From Asticcacaulis sp. EMRT-3 (GTDB lineage: Bacteria > Pseudomonadota > Alphaproteobacteria > Caulobacterales > Caulobacteraceae), in the NCBI RefSeq assembly GCF_030027245.1, contig NZ_JASERT010000001.1, positions 1,542,501-1,606,500 on the forward strand: a stretch of DNA of 64,000 bases, given 5' to 3'. The notes below the pieces were generated by a model, which made no database searches, had not been told where the DNA came from, and saw only the letters and a list, made by a program, of their open reading frames with translations. Both the position numbers and the translations under genes were made by a program. Position 1 is the first letter of the stretch, and the number at the start of each line of letters is the position of its first letter. Below, piece by piece: positions 1-7,000 of this stretch.

Positions 1-107
1 GGCAGCGAGGCGACCAGCGCGCCGAAAGCCGGCAGGCGCTTGGCGATTTCCGACACCGCCGCGATGATCGCGCCCGACACCAAAGCCTTGATAATCAGAT
101 ACAACAT
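1..107 (-). CDS. Small integral membrane protein, 5' part only (DUF3147/GlpM-like)
   Basis: The minus strand begins with ATG at 107-105 and reads MLYLIIKALVSGAIIAAVSE and onward to the window edge without a stop. The 35 visible residues are a hydrophobic helix, a short basic stretch (AKR) and the start of a second hydrophobic part, the style of small inner-membrane proteins such as DUF3147/GlpM. The family assignment is a guess from this short N-terminus. The gene diverges from the lipocalin gene, with about 100 bp between the two starts. Confidence 0.45.
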   Translation of the reverse strand, partial: MLYLIIKALVSGAIIAAVSEIAKRLPAFGALVASL

Positions 108-210
108 GGGGCCTCTTTAATATTGCGCCGTGACGGCAAACACATCCGTTACGGATGGTGAAGCGTACATATCATACAGCCTGTTCCGGGCACATCCTTA
201 TGAGGCCGAT

Positions 211-738
211 ATGCGCAAAGCTTTTCCGTTTCTGATCAGTGCCGTCCTGTTGAGTGGCTGCGCCAGCGTGCCGTTGGCCGTCGGCCCCGCCGCCCAGACG
301 CCCACCATCGACATGGCTCATTATAGCGGCACCTGGCTGGAAATCGCCCGTCATCCGATGTGGATCACCAATAACTGTGTGGCTGGTTACACCACCTATA
401 CACCCGGCACCAAACCCGGCGAGGTCGCCGTTGAGGATGGTTGCCACGACCACACGCCCGATGGCAAGCTGAAGGTCATACATGGCCGCGGCGTCTTGCG
501 GGATGCAGGCGCGGGCAATGCACAATTAAGCGTACACTACCCCTTCTTCATCACCTTCAACTACTGGACGCTGTACGAAGCGCCCGATCATAGCTGGTTC
601 ATCAGTGCCGATCCGAAAATGCACAATCTGTGGATCTACAGCCGCAACGTGCCTTCGGATGCCGAGCGCGCCGTGATGGTGCAGAAGGCGCAGAGCCTCG
701 GTTATGATGTCAGCCAGCTTGAGTTCCCGGCGCAATAG
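211..738 (+). CDS. Outer-membrane lipoprotein lipocalin (Blc-like)
   Basis: This encodes 175 residues with a lipoprotein signal peptide ending in LLSGC (Cys17 would be lipidated), followed by the lipocalin signature GTWLEIARHP at about residues 40-49. Bacterial lipocalins of the Blc family are anchored in the outer membrane and bind fatty acids or lysophospholipids. The start at 211 is chosen because it gives the signal peptide and is preceded by GAGG; the same frame is open from 130 but that extension has no signal-like features. The length fits the family. The stop TAG at 736-738 coincides with the first bases of a family A repeat. Confidence 0.88.
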   Translation: MRKAFPFLISAVLLSGCASVPLAVGPAAQTPTIDMAHYSGTWLEIARHPMWITNNCVAGYTTYTPGTKPGEVAVEDGCHDHTPDGKLKVIHGRGVLRDAGAGNAQLSVHYPFFITFNYWTLYEAPDHSWFISADPKMHNLWIYSRNVPSDAERAVMVQKAQSLGYDVSQLEFPAQ

Positions 739-830
739 AGCGTTTCCCCAAAAAGTGGTTCCACTTTTTGGATAAGCCCCATTTTTCTGGATAAAGGAAG
801 AGTGACAAAATAAAGACTTATCAGCGCTTA
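736..830. repeat. Family A interspersed repeat filling a convergent gene gap
   Basis: The element starts TAGAGCG and holds a perfect palindrome at 748-771 (CCAAAAAGTGG, two bases, CCACTTTTTGG). Its far end (gactta..agcgctta) resembles the reverse of the copy at 11641-11744. It occupies the whole space between the convergent lipocalin and yaiI genes and appears to supply both stop codons (TAG at 736-738; TGA at 823-821 on the minus strand). The hairpin could also act as a bidirectional terminator. Confidence 0.7.
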
Positions 831-1279
831 AGCCGCATCTCGCGCGTGATCACCTGATCGAGGGTTTGCAAAAACTGCGAGCGGCTGGCGGCGGAAAAGG
901 GCGGCGGCCCGCCGGTGATTTCGCCGGTCGAGCGGATATGCTCCATCAGGGCACGCTGGGCCAGAGCCGCACCGATACTGTCGGGCGTAAAGGCGCGGCC
1001 ATTGGCGGCGATGGCGTGGGCGCCTTTTTCCAGCACCCGCCCGGCCAGCGGAATATCATTGGTGATCACCACATCGCCCGCTGCCACCTGATCGGCGATC
1101 CAGTCATCGGCAATATCGGGCCCGGCCTCGACGATCATGCGCCGGATGGCGTCCGATTTCGGTATCTGGATGAAGCTGTTGGACACGACGAAGGTGACGA
1201 GCCCATAGCGCGCCGCCACCCTATAGGTTTCGTCCTTCACCGGGCAGGCGTCGGCGTCGATATAGAGGGTGATGGCCAA
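821..1279 (-). CDS. YaiI/YqxD family protein (DUF188)
   Basis: The 152-residue product begins MAITLYIDADACPVKDETYR, the hallmark acidic start of the YaiI/YqxD family, and contains DWIADQVAAGDVVITNDIPLA, a conserved PIN-like segment. The family is widespread and its biochemical role is not settled, although a nuclease-like fold is inferred. The start is TTG at 1279-1277; no in-frame ATG precedes it. It lies one base after the stop of the upstream methyltransferase gene, so translation is probably coupled. Confidence 0.85.
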   Translation of the reverse strand: MAITLYIDADACPVKDETYRVAARYGLVTFVVSNSFIQIPKSDAIRRMIVEAGPDIADDWIADQVAAGDVVITNDIPLAGRVLEKGAHAIAANGRAFTPDSIGAALAQRALMEHIRSTGEITGGPPPFSAASRSQFLQTLDQVITREMRLKR

Positions 1280-1280
1280 C

Positions 1281-2087
1281 CTATTCCGTCTCTTTCTTTC
1301 GTTCAGCCAGTTTCGCCAGCACCCGACCGCGCCCCTTGGTCAGGGCCGTCACCACACCGCGCCAGGTGCGGATCTCCTGCTCGGTCATCTGCGCCCGGTT
1401 GAGCACCACACGCAGGTTGCGCACCATCGACTCCTTCTTTTCCGGCGGAAAGAAAAAGCCCGACGCCTCCAGCTCGTCTTCGAGATGGCCATAAAGCCCG
1501 TGCATGTGCTTCATATCGGCGGGTTCGTCGAAATTCTGCGTGAAGGCGGGCTTGGGCGCATCGGTCACCTGCAAGCGCCATTCGTAGAGCACGATATTGA
1601 CGGCCTGGGCCAGGTTGAGGCTCTGAAAGGCCGGATCGACCGGAATGGTGACAATGGCGTGGCAGAGCGCAATATCGGCGGTTTCCAGCCCTGCCCGCTC
1701 GGCCCCGAACAGAAGCCCGGTGGCCATATGCTGATGCGCCTGCCCCCAGCTTTGCGCAGCCGCCTGACGCGGAGTGATCACCGGCAGAAGGGTTTCGCGC
1801 GGGCGCGCCGTGGTGGCATAAACATATTTCAGATCGGCGGTCGCTTCGGCCACGGTGGCGAACACCTTCGCCTCATCGAGCGGCCATGCGGCCCCCGACG
1901 ACATGGCCCAGGCGCGTTCCTGCGGCCAGCCGTCACGCGGCGCCACCAGACGCAGTTCGCGCAGACCGAAATTGGCCATGACGCGCGCCACAGCGCCGAT
2001 GTTTTCGGCCATTTGCGGGCGATCAAGGATGACGCACGGCAGGGTTAAGGCCGGATCAAGCGGCGGGGCGGGGCGGGAGTCTTTCAT
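1281..2087 (-). CDS. TrmJ-like SPOUT RNA 2'-O-methyltransferase
   Basis: The product of 268 residues shows the SpoU/TrmH family motifs in order: ENIGAVARVMANFG near residue 29, GAERAGL in the middle and IPVDPAFQSLNLAQAVNIVL later, which together form the knotted SAM-binding site. The overall layout with a helical C-terminal extension resembles TrmJ, which methylates the ribose of nucleotide 32 in tRNAs. The exact substrate is inferred. It is the first gene of a two-gene unit with yaiI. Confidence 0.82.
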   Translation of the reverse strand: MKDSRPAPPLDPALTLPCVILDRPQMAENIGAVARVMANFGLRELRLVAPRDGWPQERAWAMSSGAAWPLDEAKVFATVAEATADLKYVYATTARPRETLLPVITPRQAAAQSWGQAHQHMATGLLFGAERAGLETADIALCHAIVTIPVDPAFQSLNLAQAVNIVLYEWRLQVTDAPKPAFTQNFDEPADMKHMHGLYGHLEDELEASGFFFPPEKKESMVRNLRVVLNRAQMTEQEIRTWRGVVTALTKGRGRVLAKLAERKKETE

Positions 2088-2139
2088 AGGGGCGGCTTAT
2101 AGCGGCTGCGGCGTTCAGGTCAAATACTGAAGTTTTGGC

Positions 2140-2182
2140 TTGACTATTATCTTGCAAACCCCATACTGAAGTCATCACTTCA
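2140..2182 (+). promoter_or_regulatory. Putative promoter with ArsR-type operator palindrome
   Basis: A -35-like TTGACT (2140-2145) is followed after 16-17 bases by CATACT/ATACTG (2162-2168). A perfect inverted repeat TGAAGT-CATC-ACTTCA (2167-2182) overlaps the -10 box, and another ACTGAAGT half-site lies at 2126-2133. ArsR-family repressors often bind palindromes at this position, and an arsR-type gene is the second gene of this unit, so autoregulation is likely. Confidence 0.55.
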
Positions 2183-2198
2183 TAATGGAGACACCATC

Positions 2199-2645
2199 AT
2201 GACCGAAGCCGCCGTCCACGCCACCTTCGTTATCGAAAAAACCTATCCCAAGCCGCCCGCTCATGTGTTCGCCGCCTTTGCCGATCCGGCGCTGAAGGCC
2301 CGCTGGTATGCCCGTAATGGCCTCGACATGGATTTCCGCGTCGGCGGCCATGAACGGTCAAAAACGGTGATGGGCGATGACACGCCGTTTCCGGGTGCGA
2401 TCCTCACCACCGAAGGCCTGTGGCTCGATATTGTGCCCGATGCCCGCATCGTTACCGGCTCGAACATGGCGATGAATGGCCGTGTCTTTTCTTCATCGCT
2501 GCTGACGTTTGAATTTGCCGCCGAAGGCGACGGCACGCGCCTGACCGTCACCCATCAGGGCGCTTTTTTCGAACACGCCGATGGATCAGACATGCGCGAA
2601 CATGGCTGGCGCGCCTTGCTGGATAAGCTGGGAGACGCTCTTTGA
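2199..2645 (+). CDS. SRPBCC (AHSA1-like) family protein
   Basis: The 148-residue product begins with a strand of the type TFVIEKTYPKPPAHVFAAF and contains DPALKARWYA and a C-terminal GWRALLDKLGD helix, all typical of the START/AHSA1 domain that forms a hydrophobic ligand cavity. The ligand is unknown. GGAG sits about 9 bases before the ATG at 2199. The stop overlaps the start of the next gene, an ArsR-type regulator. SRPBCC-ArsR pairs of this kind are common in proteobacteria and are co-transcribed. Confidence 0.85.
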   Translation: MTEAAVHATFVIEKTYPKPPAHVFAAFADPALKARWYARNGLDMDFRVGGHERSKTVMGDDTPFPGAILTTEGLWLDIVPDARIVTGSNMAMNGRVFSSSLLTFEFAAEGDGTRLTVTHQGAFFEHADGSDMREHGWRALLDKLGDAL

Positions 2646-2959
2646 TACCGGATGTGGCGCGCGTCTTTTATGCTCTCGGCGATCCCACAAGGCGCGCGCT
2701 GGTCGAGGCCGTGACCGATGCGCCCCTGTCTGTCTCCAGACTGGCCGAGCACTTAGGCGTCACCCTCACCGCCGTCGGCCAGCATGTGCAGGTGCTGGAA
2801 GAGGCGGGCCTCGTCAAAACCGAGAAGATCGGGCGCACCCGCACCTGCCAGCTTGATCAGCCCGGTCTGGAGGCGCTCAAACTGTGGATCAGCAACCGCC
2901 GCTCGCCGCTGGAGCAGAAGCTTGACCGGCTGGGCGATCTGCTGGACGGTGACGCCTAA
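2642..2959 (+). CDS. ArsR-family winged-helix transcriptional regulator
   Basis: The 105-residue product reads VFYALGDPTRRALVEAVTD near its start and then APLSVSRLAEHLGVTLTAVG, the winged-helix DNA-binding core of the ArsR family. No CxC metal-binding pair is present in the recognition helix, so it is unlikely to be a classical arsenic or cadmium sensor. The best start is a TTG at 2642 overlapping the TGA of the SRPBCC gene (2643-2645), which implies coupled translation. It probably represses its own operon through the palindrome at 2167-2182. Confidence 0.85.
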   Translation: MIPDVARVFYALGDPTRRALVEAVTDAPLSVSRLAEHLGVTLTAVGQHVQVLEEAGLVKTEKIGRTRTCQLDQPGLEALKLWISNRRSPLEQKLDRLGDLLDGDA

Positions 2960-2993
2960 AAACAGCCTAGAAGCAGAATGCCGTTTGCGTACC

Positions 2994-3138
2994 TTTCCCT
3001 TCTCCCCTCATGAGGGGAGAAGGTGGCCTGAGTGTAACGAAGGCCGGATGAGGGGCTTAATTCACAGAGTTTACGCCCCTCACCCGGTCGTTTTCGCTTT
3101 GCTTAACTCCCGTCCTCTCCCCTCATGAGGGGAGAGGG
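2994..3138. repeat. Family C interspersed palindromic repeat
   Basis: Two inverted copies of CTCCCCTCATGAGGGGAGA (about 3002-3021 and 3117-3136) flank a core with GGCCGGATGAGGGG and CCCCTCACCCGGTCG. Similar units recur near 9452, 11489, 37808 and 47366. The remainder of the gap up to the icd start at 3301 shows no gene; it should hold the icd promoter, but I could not assign clear boxes. Confidence 0.75.
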
Positions 3139-3300
3139 AAGCGTTTCGATTTCAATGCCCCCCGCCTCACGGGCCAGTTTGCCGCAATTGAGCTATTTGC
3201 GCGCACCGCCTTTTCGTTTATAGGGCTTGCGTTAGCCGCCCGCTCTGACCCTGTGTGTCTTGCGGGCAGGCTCTGGCCCCTGCAAAAGGACATTCCCTCT

Positions 3301-4512
3301 ATGGCGAAAATCAAGGTTGCGAATCCGGTCGTCGATCTCGACGGCGACGAAATGACCCGCATTATCTGGCAGCTTATCAAGGACAAGCTGATCCACCCCT
3401 ATCTCGACATCGATCTGAAATATTTCGATCTCGGCATGGAAAACCGCGACTTAACCGACGATCAGGTGACGATCGACGCCGCCGAGGCGATCAAGCACTA
3501 TGGCGTCGGCGTCAAATGCGCCACCATCACCCCCGATGAAGCCCGCGTGGAAGAATTCGGCCTTAAGAAGATGTGGAAGAGCCCGAACGGCACGATCCGC
3601 AACATCCTGGGCGGCGTTGTCTTCCGCGAGCCGATCATCTGCAAGAACGTGCCGCGCCTCGTGCCGGGCTGGACCCAGCCGATCATCATTGGCCGCCATG
3701 CTTTCGGCGACCAGTACAAGGCCACCGATTTTCTGGTGCCCGGCGCTGGCAAGCTGACGATGAAGTTCGAAGGCGATGACGGCACGGTCAAGGAATATGA
3801 AGTGTTCAAATTCCCCGGCGCTGGCGTGGCGATGGGCATGTATAATCTCGACGATTCGATCCGCGATTTCGCCCGCGCCTCGTTCGGCTATGGTCTGGCG
3901 CGCAATTATCCGGTCTATCTGTCCACCAAGAACACCATCCTGAAAGCCTATGACGGCCGCTTCAAGGATCTGTTCGCCGAAGTCTTCGCCGCCGAATATG
4001 CCGATCAGTTCAAGGCCGCCGGCCTGACCTATGAGCACCGCCTGATCGACGACATGGTCGCCTCGGCGCTGAAATGGTCGGGCGGTTTCGTCTGGGCCTG
4101 TAAGAATTATGACGGCGATGTGCAGTCCGACACGGTGGCGCAGGGCTATGGCTCGCTTGGCCTGATGACCTCGGCCCTCGTCACCCCCGATGGCAAGATC
4201 ATGGAAGCCGAAGCCGCCCACGGCACGGTGACGCGCCATTACCGCCAGCACCAGAAGGGCGAAGCCACCTCGACCAATTCGATGGCCTCGATCTTCGCCT
4301 GGACGCAAGGTCTGGCGCACCGCGCCAAGCTGGACGACAATGCCGAACTGGCCAAGTTCGCCGCCACGCTCGAAAAAGTGTGTATCGACACGGTCGAAAG
4401 CGGCTACATGACCAAGGATCTGGCGCTGCTGGTCGGCGACAAGCAGGGCTGGCTGACCACTGAGGGCTTCCTCGACAAGATCAGCGAAAACCTGACTCAG
4501 GCGATGGCGTAA
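3301..4512 (+). CDS. icd: NADP-dependent isocitrate dehydrogenase
   Basis: This 403-residue enzyme oxidatively decarboxylates isocitrate to 2-oxoglutarate in the TCA cycle and makes NADPH. It belongs to the eukaryote-like homodimeric subfamily: [20 protein letters not shown] at the start, [20 protein letters not shown] around residue 95 (substrate-binding Ser and Arg), and [19 protein letters not shown] near residue 303 (metal and NADP region). The start at 3301 matches this N-terminus; an in-frame extension to 3253 has no family similarity. It stands alone, followed by an intrinsic terminator at 4580-4604. Confidence 0.96.
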   Translation: MAKIKVANPVVDLDGDEMTRIIWQLIKDKLIHPYLDIDLKYFDLGMENRDLTDDQVTIDAAEAIKHYGVGVKCATITPDEARVEEFGLKKMWKSPNGTIRNILGGVVFREPIICKNVPRLVPGWTQPIIIGRHAFGDQYKATDFLVPGAGKLTMKFEGDDGTVKEYEVFKFPGAGVAMGMYNLDDSIRDFARASFGYGLARNYPVYLSTKNTILKAYDGRFKDLFAEVFAAEYADQFKAAGLTYEHRLIDDMVASALKWSGGFVWACKNYDGDVQSDTVAQGYGSLGLMTSALVTPDGKIMEAEAAHGTVTRHYRQHQKGEATSTNSMASIFAWTQGLAHRAKLDDNAELAKFAATLEKVCIDTVESGYMTKDLALLVGDKQGWLTTEGFLDKISENLTQAMA

Positions 4513-4579
4513 TTCGTCATAATTCGTCATAGGGGGGGGACGATCTTTCCCCCATTTGCCCCTTTTAAAGATAAGAAAG

Positions 4580-4604
4580 CCGCTCCTAATGGGGCGGTTT
4601 TTTT
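4580..4604 (+). terminator. Intrinsic terminator after icd
   Basis: A stem CCGCTCC / GGGGCGG (580-586 and 591-597, one G-T pair) with a TAAT loop is followed by seven T residues. Confidence 0.8.
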
Positions 4605-4623
4605 ATACGTCAGAATAGCAAGC

Positions 4624-4748
4624 AAGAACCCCCACCACCGCTGCGCTTACGCTTGCGGTCCCCCTCCCCATCACAGATGGGGAGGTATAAGAGGCGGTCA
4701 TTAGAGGCCACATCAAGAATGGCTCGTGGTGGTGGGGTGTCTTGCTGG
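4624..4748. repeat. Family D interspersed repeat
   Basis: The unit starts with CCCCCACCACCGC and ends with GTGGTGGTGGGGTGTCTTGC, so its outer arms are inverted, and contains CCCCTCCCCATC..GATGGGGAGGTATAAG inside. The same organisation is repeated four times between the his genes. Confidence 0.75.
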
Positions 4749-4819
4749 TTTAAGTCTTCACGCCTTGACGCTGCGCCGCTGCGCTGAAATAGTCCGGCCA
4801 AACACACGGAGTTGAAACG

Positions 4820-5902
4820 ATGCAGGTCATGGGACACAAACGGACATGGACGGCTTCGCTAGCCATTGCGGCACTCATGCTGGCCGGTGCGGCGCAGGCA
4901 GAAGCGCCCTTATCCCTGACGACCGGCGGGCGCGTTGTCCACACTGACAATGGTTACGTCTTTCAGTGGCCCGGCGTCTATTTCGAGGGCCGCTTCAAGG
5001 GCACCGCCGCCACGATCCACTTCGCGCCCAGCCATGATATTTTCAACGTCTATCTCGACGGTCTGAAGACCCAGACCGTGCTGGCCTCGGCCACGCCCAT
5101 CGTCGAGCTGAGCGCGCCAGATGGCGACCACCTTTTACGCATTGAGCGCGCCACCGAAGACCAGACGACGCCCGCGCACTTTGACGGCGTGACCGTACCC
5201 GAAGCCGCCGATGCCCTGCCCGCGCCCGCACCACACACCCGCCAGATGGAGTTCATCGGCGATTCCTACACGGTCGGCTATGGCAATTCGTCGCCTAAGA
5301 CGGGCTGTACACGCGAAGAGGTCTGGGCCAGCACCGACACCTCGCAGGCTTTCGGGCCGTTGACCGCCCAACATTACCATGCCGACTACCAGATCAACGC
5401 TATCTCCGGGCGCGGCATTGTGCGCAACTATAATGGCTCGGCGGGCGATCCGGTGCCGGTGGCCTGGCCCTATGTCCTGTTCGACAAGCAAACAAAGTAT
5501 AACGATCCCGACTGGAAGCCGCAGCTCATCGTGATCGGACTTGGCACCAATGACTTCACCACGCCGCTGCATCCGGGTGAAAAATGGCCGACGCGCGATG
5601 CGCTGCACGCCGATTATGAAGCCACCTATGTCAAGTTCGTGCAGGATTTGCGCGCCCGGAACCCGCAGGCCAGCTTTATCCTGATGGCCACCGATCAGGT
5701 GGACGGAGAAATCCAGTCGGAAGCCAAAAAGGTTATGGCCACCTTACAAAGCAAGGGGATGCGCCGCATCGCCTTCCTGCCGATGAATAACCTATCGTTC
5801 GGCGGCTGCGACTCCCACCCCACCATCCACGATGATAAAACCCTGTCCGACGAACTGATGGCCTATATCGATGCTCACCCGGAGATCTGGCAGGGAAAAT
5901 AA
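4820..5902 (+). CDS. Secreted SGNH hydrolase, CE2-type acetyl esterase
   Basis: The 360-residue product has a signal peptide ending near AQA (residue 27). An N-terminal beta domain (about 30-130) is followed by an SGNH domain with FIGDSYTVGYGNSS (nucleophile Ser149), GIVRNYNG (oxyanion region), GLGTNDF near residue 240 and GCDSHPTIHDD near 330 with the catalytic His. This two-domain layout is that of carbohydrate esterase family 2, which removes acetyl groups from xylan, glucomannan or similar glycans. It sits 8 bp before the metallopeptidase gene and close to the GH92 gene, suggesting a role in degrading extracellular glycans or glycoproteins. Confidence 0.85.
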   Translation: MQVMGHKRTWTASLAIAALMLAGAAQAEAPLSLTTGGRVVHTDNGYVFQWPGVYFEGRFKGTAATIHFAPSHDIFNVYLDGLKTQTVLASATPIVELSAPDGDHLLRIERATEDQTTPAHFDGVTVPEAADALPAPAPHTRQMEFIGDSYTVGYGNSSPKTGCTREEVWASTDTSQAFGPLTAQHYHADYQINAISGRGIVRNYNGSAGDPVPVAWPYVLFDKQTKYNDPDWKPQLIVIGLGTNDFTTPLHPGEKWPTRDALHADYEATYVKFVQDLRARNPQASFILMATDQVDGEIQSEAKKVMATLQSKGMRRIAFLPMNNLSFGGCDSHPTIHDDKTLSDELMAYIDAHPEIWQGK

Positions 5903-5910
5903 AGGGCTTC

Positions 5911-6978
5911 ATGCGTCTCTTTCGCTGTGATCATTGCGGCAATCCGATCCATTTCGATAATCGGGTCTGCCTGAACTGCGGGTTCCGCCTCGGCTTTGTG
6001 CCCGAAGCGCTGGGGCTTTACGCTGTCACCGCCGATCCGCGCGTGGCCGAGCGCTGGCGGCGCGTCGATGAACCGCAATTCGTCTATCGCTTTTGCGCCA
6101 ATGCCGCCTGGGACATCTGCAACTGGCTGGTGCCCGAAGACGAGCCTGAGAATTTCTGTCAGGCCTGCCGCCACAATGGTCTGGTGCCCGACCCCAATAC
6201 CGAGCTGGGCCTGAAGCGCTGGCGGCGCATCGCCGAGGCCCAGCGTCATCTCTTCTATTCCTTCCTGCGCTGGAACCTGCCCCATCCGACGCGCCGCGAA
6301 GACCCGCAAGGCGGGCTTTTGTTCGATCTCAAAAACGACGAGATTACGCCCGATGGTGCCTGCAAGCCCGCTGTGATCGGTCATGACGAAGGCCATATCG
6401 TCATCCGCAACGCCGAGGCCGATGACCTGACGCGCGAACAGCAGCGCGAGCTGATGAACGAGCCCTACCGCACCCTGCTTGGCCATTTCCGTCACGAAAC
6501 GGGCCATTTCATCTGGAATAAGCTGGTGCGCGATCAGAACAAGCTCGACAGTTTCCGCGCCATCTTCGGTGACGAACGCGACGACTATGCCGAGGCACTG
6601 GAGCGCCATTATCACGAAGGCCCGCCGCCGGGCTGGGGCGATCATTATATCAGCTTCTACGCCACCACCCATCCTTGGGAGGATTTCGCCGAATGCTTCG
6701 CCCATGTGCTGCACATCGTCGATTCGCTCGAAACCGCCCATATTTACGGCATCGCCCTGGCCCCGATGGCCCATACCGAACTGGCGGCGCAGGCCGGCTT
6801 CGATCCCTATACGGTGCTCGATTTCGACCGCATCGCCGAGGTGTGGATCCCGCTCAGCCTGGCGCTCAATTCGATCCACCATTCGATGGGCGAACGCGAC
6901 CTTTATCCGTTCATCCTGACGCCAGCCATTCAGGCCAAGCTCAAATATGTGCATAGTCTGATCACAAGGCAGGTGTGA
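5911..6978 (+). CDS. Zinc-ribbon putative metallopeptidase (Peptidase_Mx-like)
   Basis: The 355-residue protein starts with a four-cysteine zinc ribbon (Cys6, Cys9, Cys20, Cys23 in CDHC and CLNC). In the centre it has HFRHETGHFIW with an HExxH core (His195, Glu196, His199) and a downstream conserved segment HPWEDFAECFAHVLHIVDSL that can provide the third metal ligand. This is the pattern of the putative zinc metallopeptidase family Peptidase_Mx. There is no signal peptide, so it is probably cytoplasmic; substrates are not known. It follows the esterase gene by 8 bp and precedes GH92 by 22 bp. Confidence 0.8.
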   Translation: MRLFRCDHCGNPIHFDNRVCLNCGFRLGFVPEALGLYAVTADPRVAERWRRVDEPQFVYRFCANAAWDICNWLVPEDEPENFCQACRHNGLVPDPNTELGLKRWRRIAEAQRHLFYSFLRWNLPHPTRREDPQGGLLFDLKNDEITPDGACKPAVIGHDEGHIVIRNAEADDLTREQQRELMNEPYRTLLGHFRHETGHFIWNKLVRDQNKLDSFRAIFGDERDDYAEALERHYHEGPPPGWGDHYISFYATTHPWEDFAECFAHVLHIVDSLETAHIYGIALAPMAHTELAAQAGFDPYTVLDFDRIAEVWIPLSLALNSIHHSMGERDLYPFILTPAIQAKLKYVHSLITRQV

Positions 6979-7000
6979 CATTTCCAGCAAGGGGGACGCC

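Noticed and set aside
3451..4530. 359-codon minus-strand frame opposite icd
   Set aside because: Antisense shadow of a highly conserved enzyme gene.
4624..4748. Possible CRISPR array because of regularly spaced repeats
   Set aside because: Only single inverted units with no series of identical direct repeats and unique spacers.
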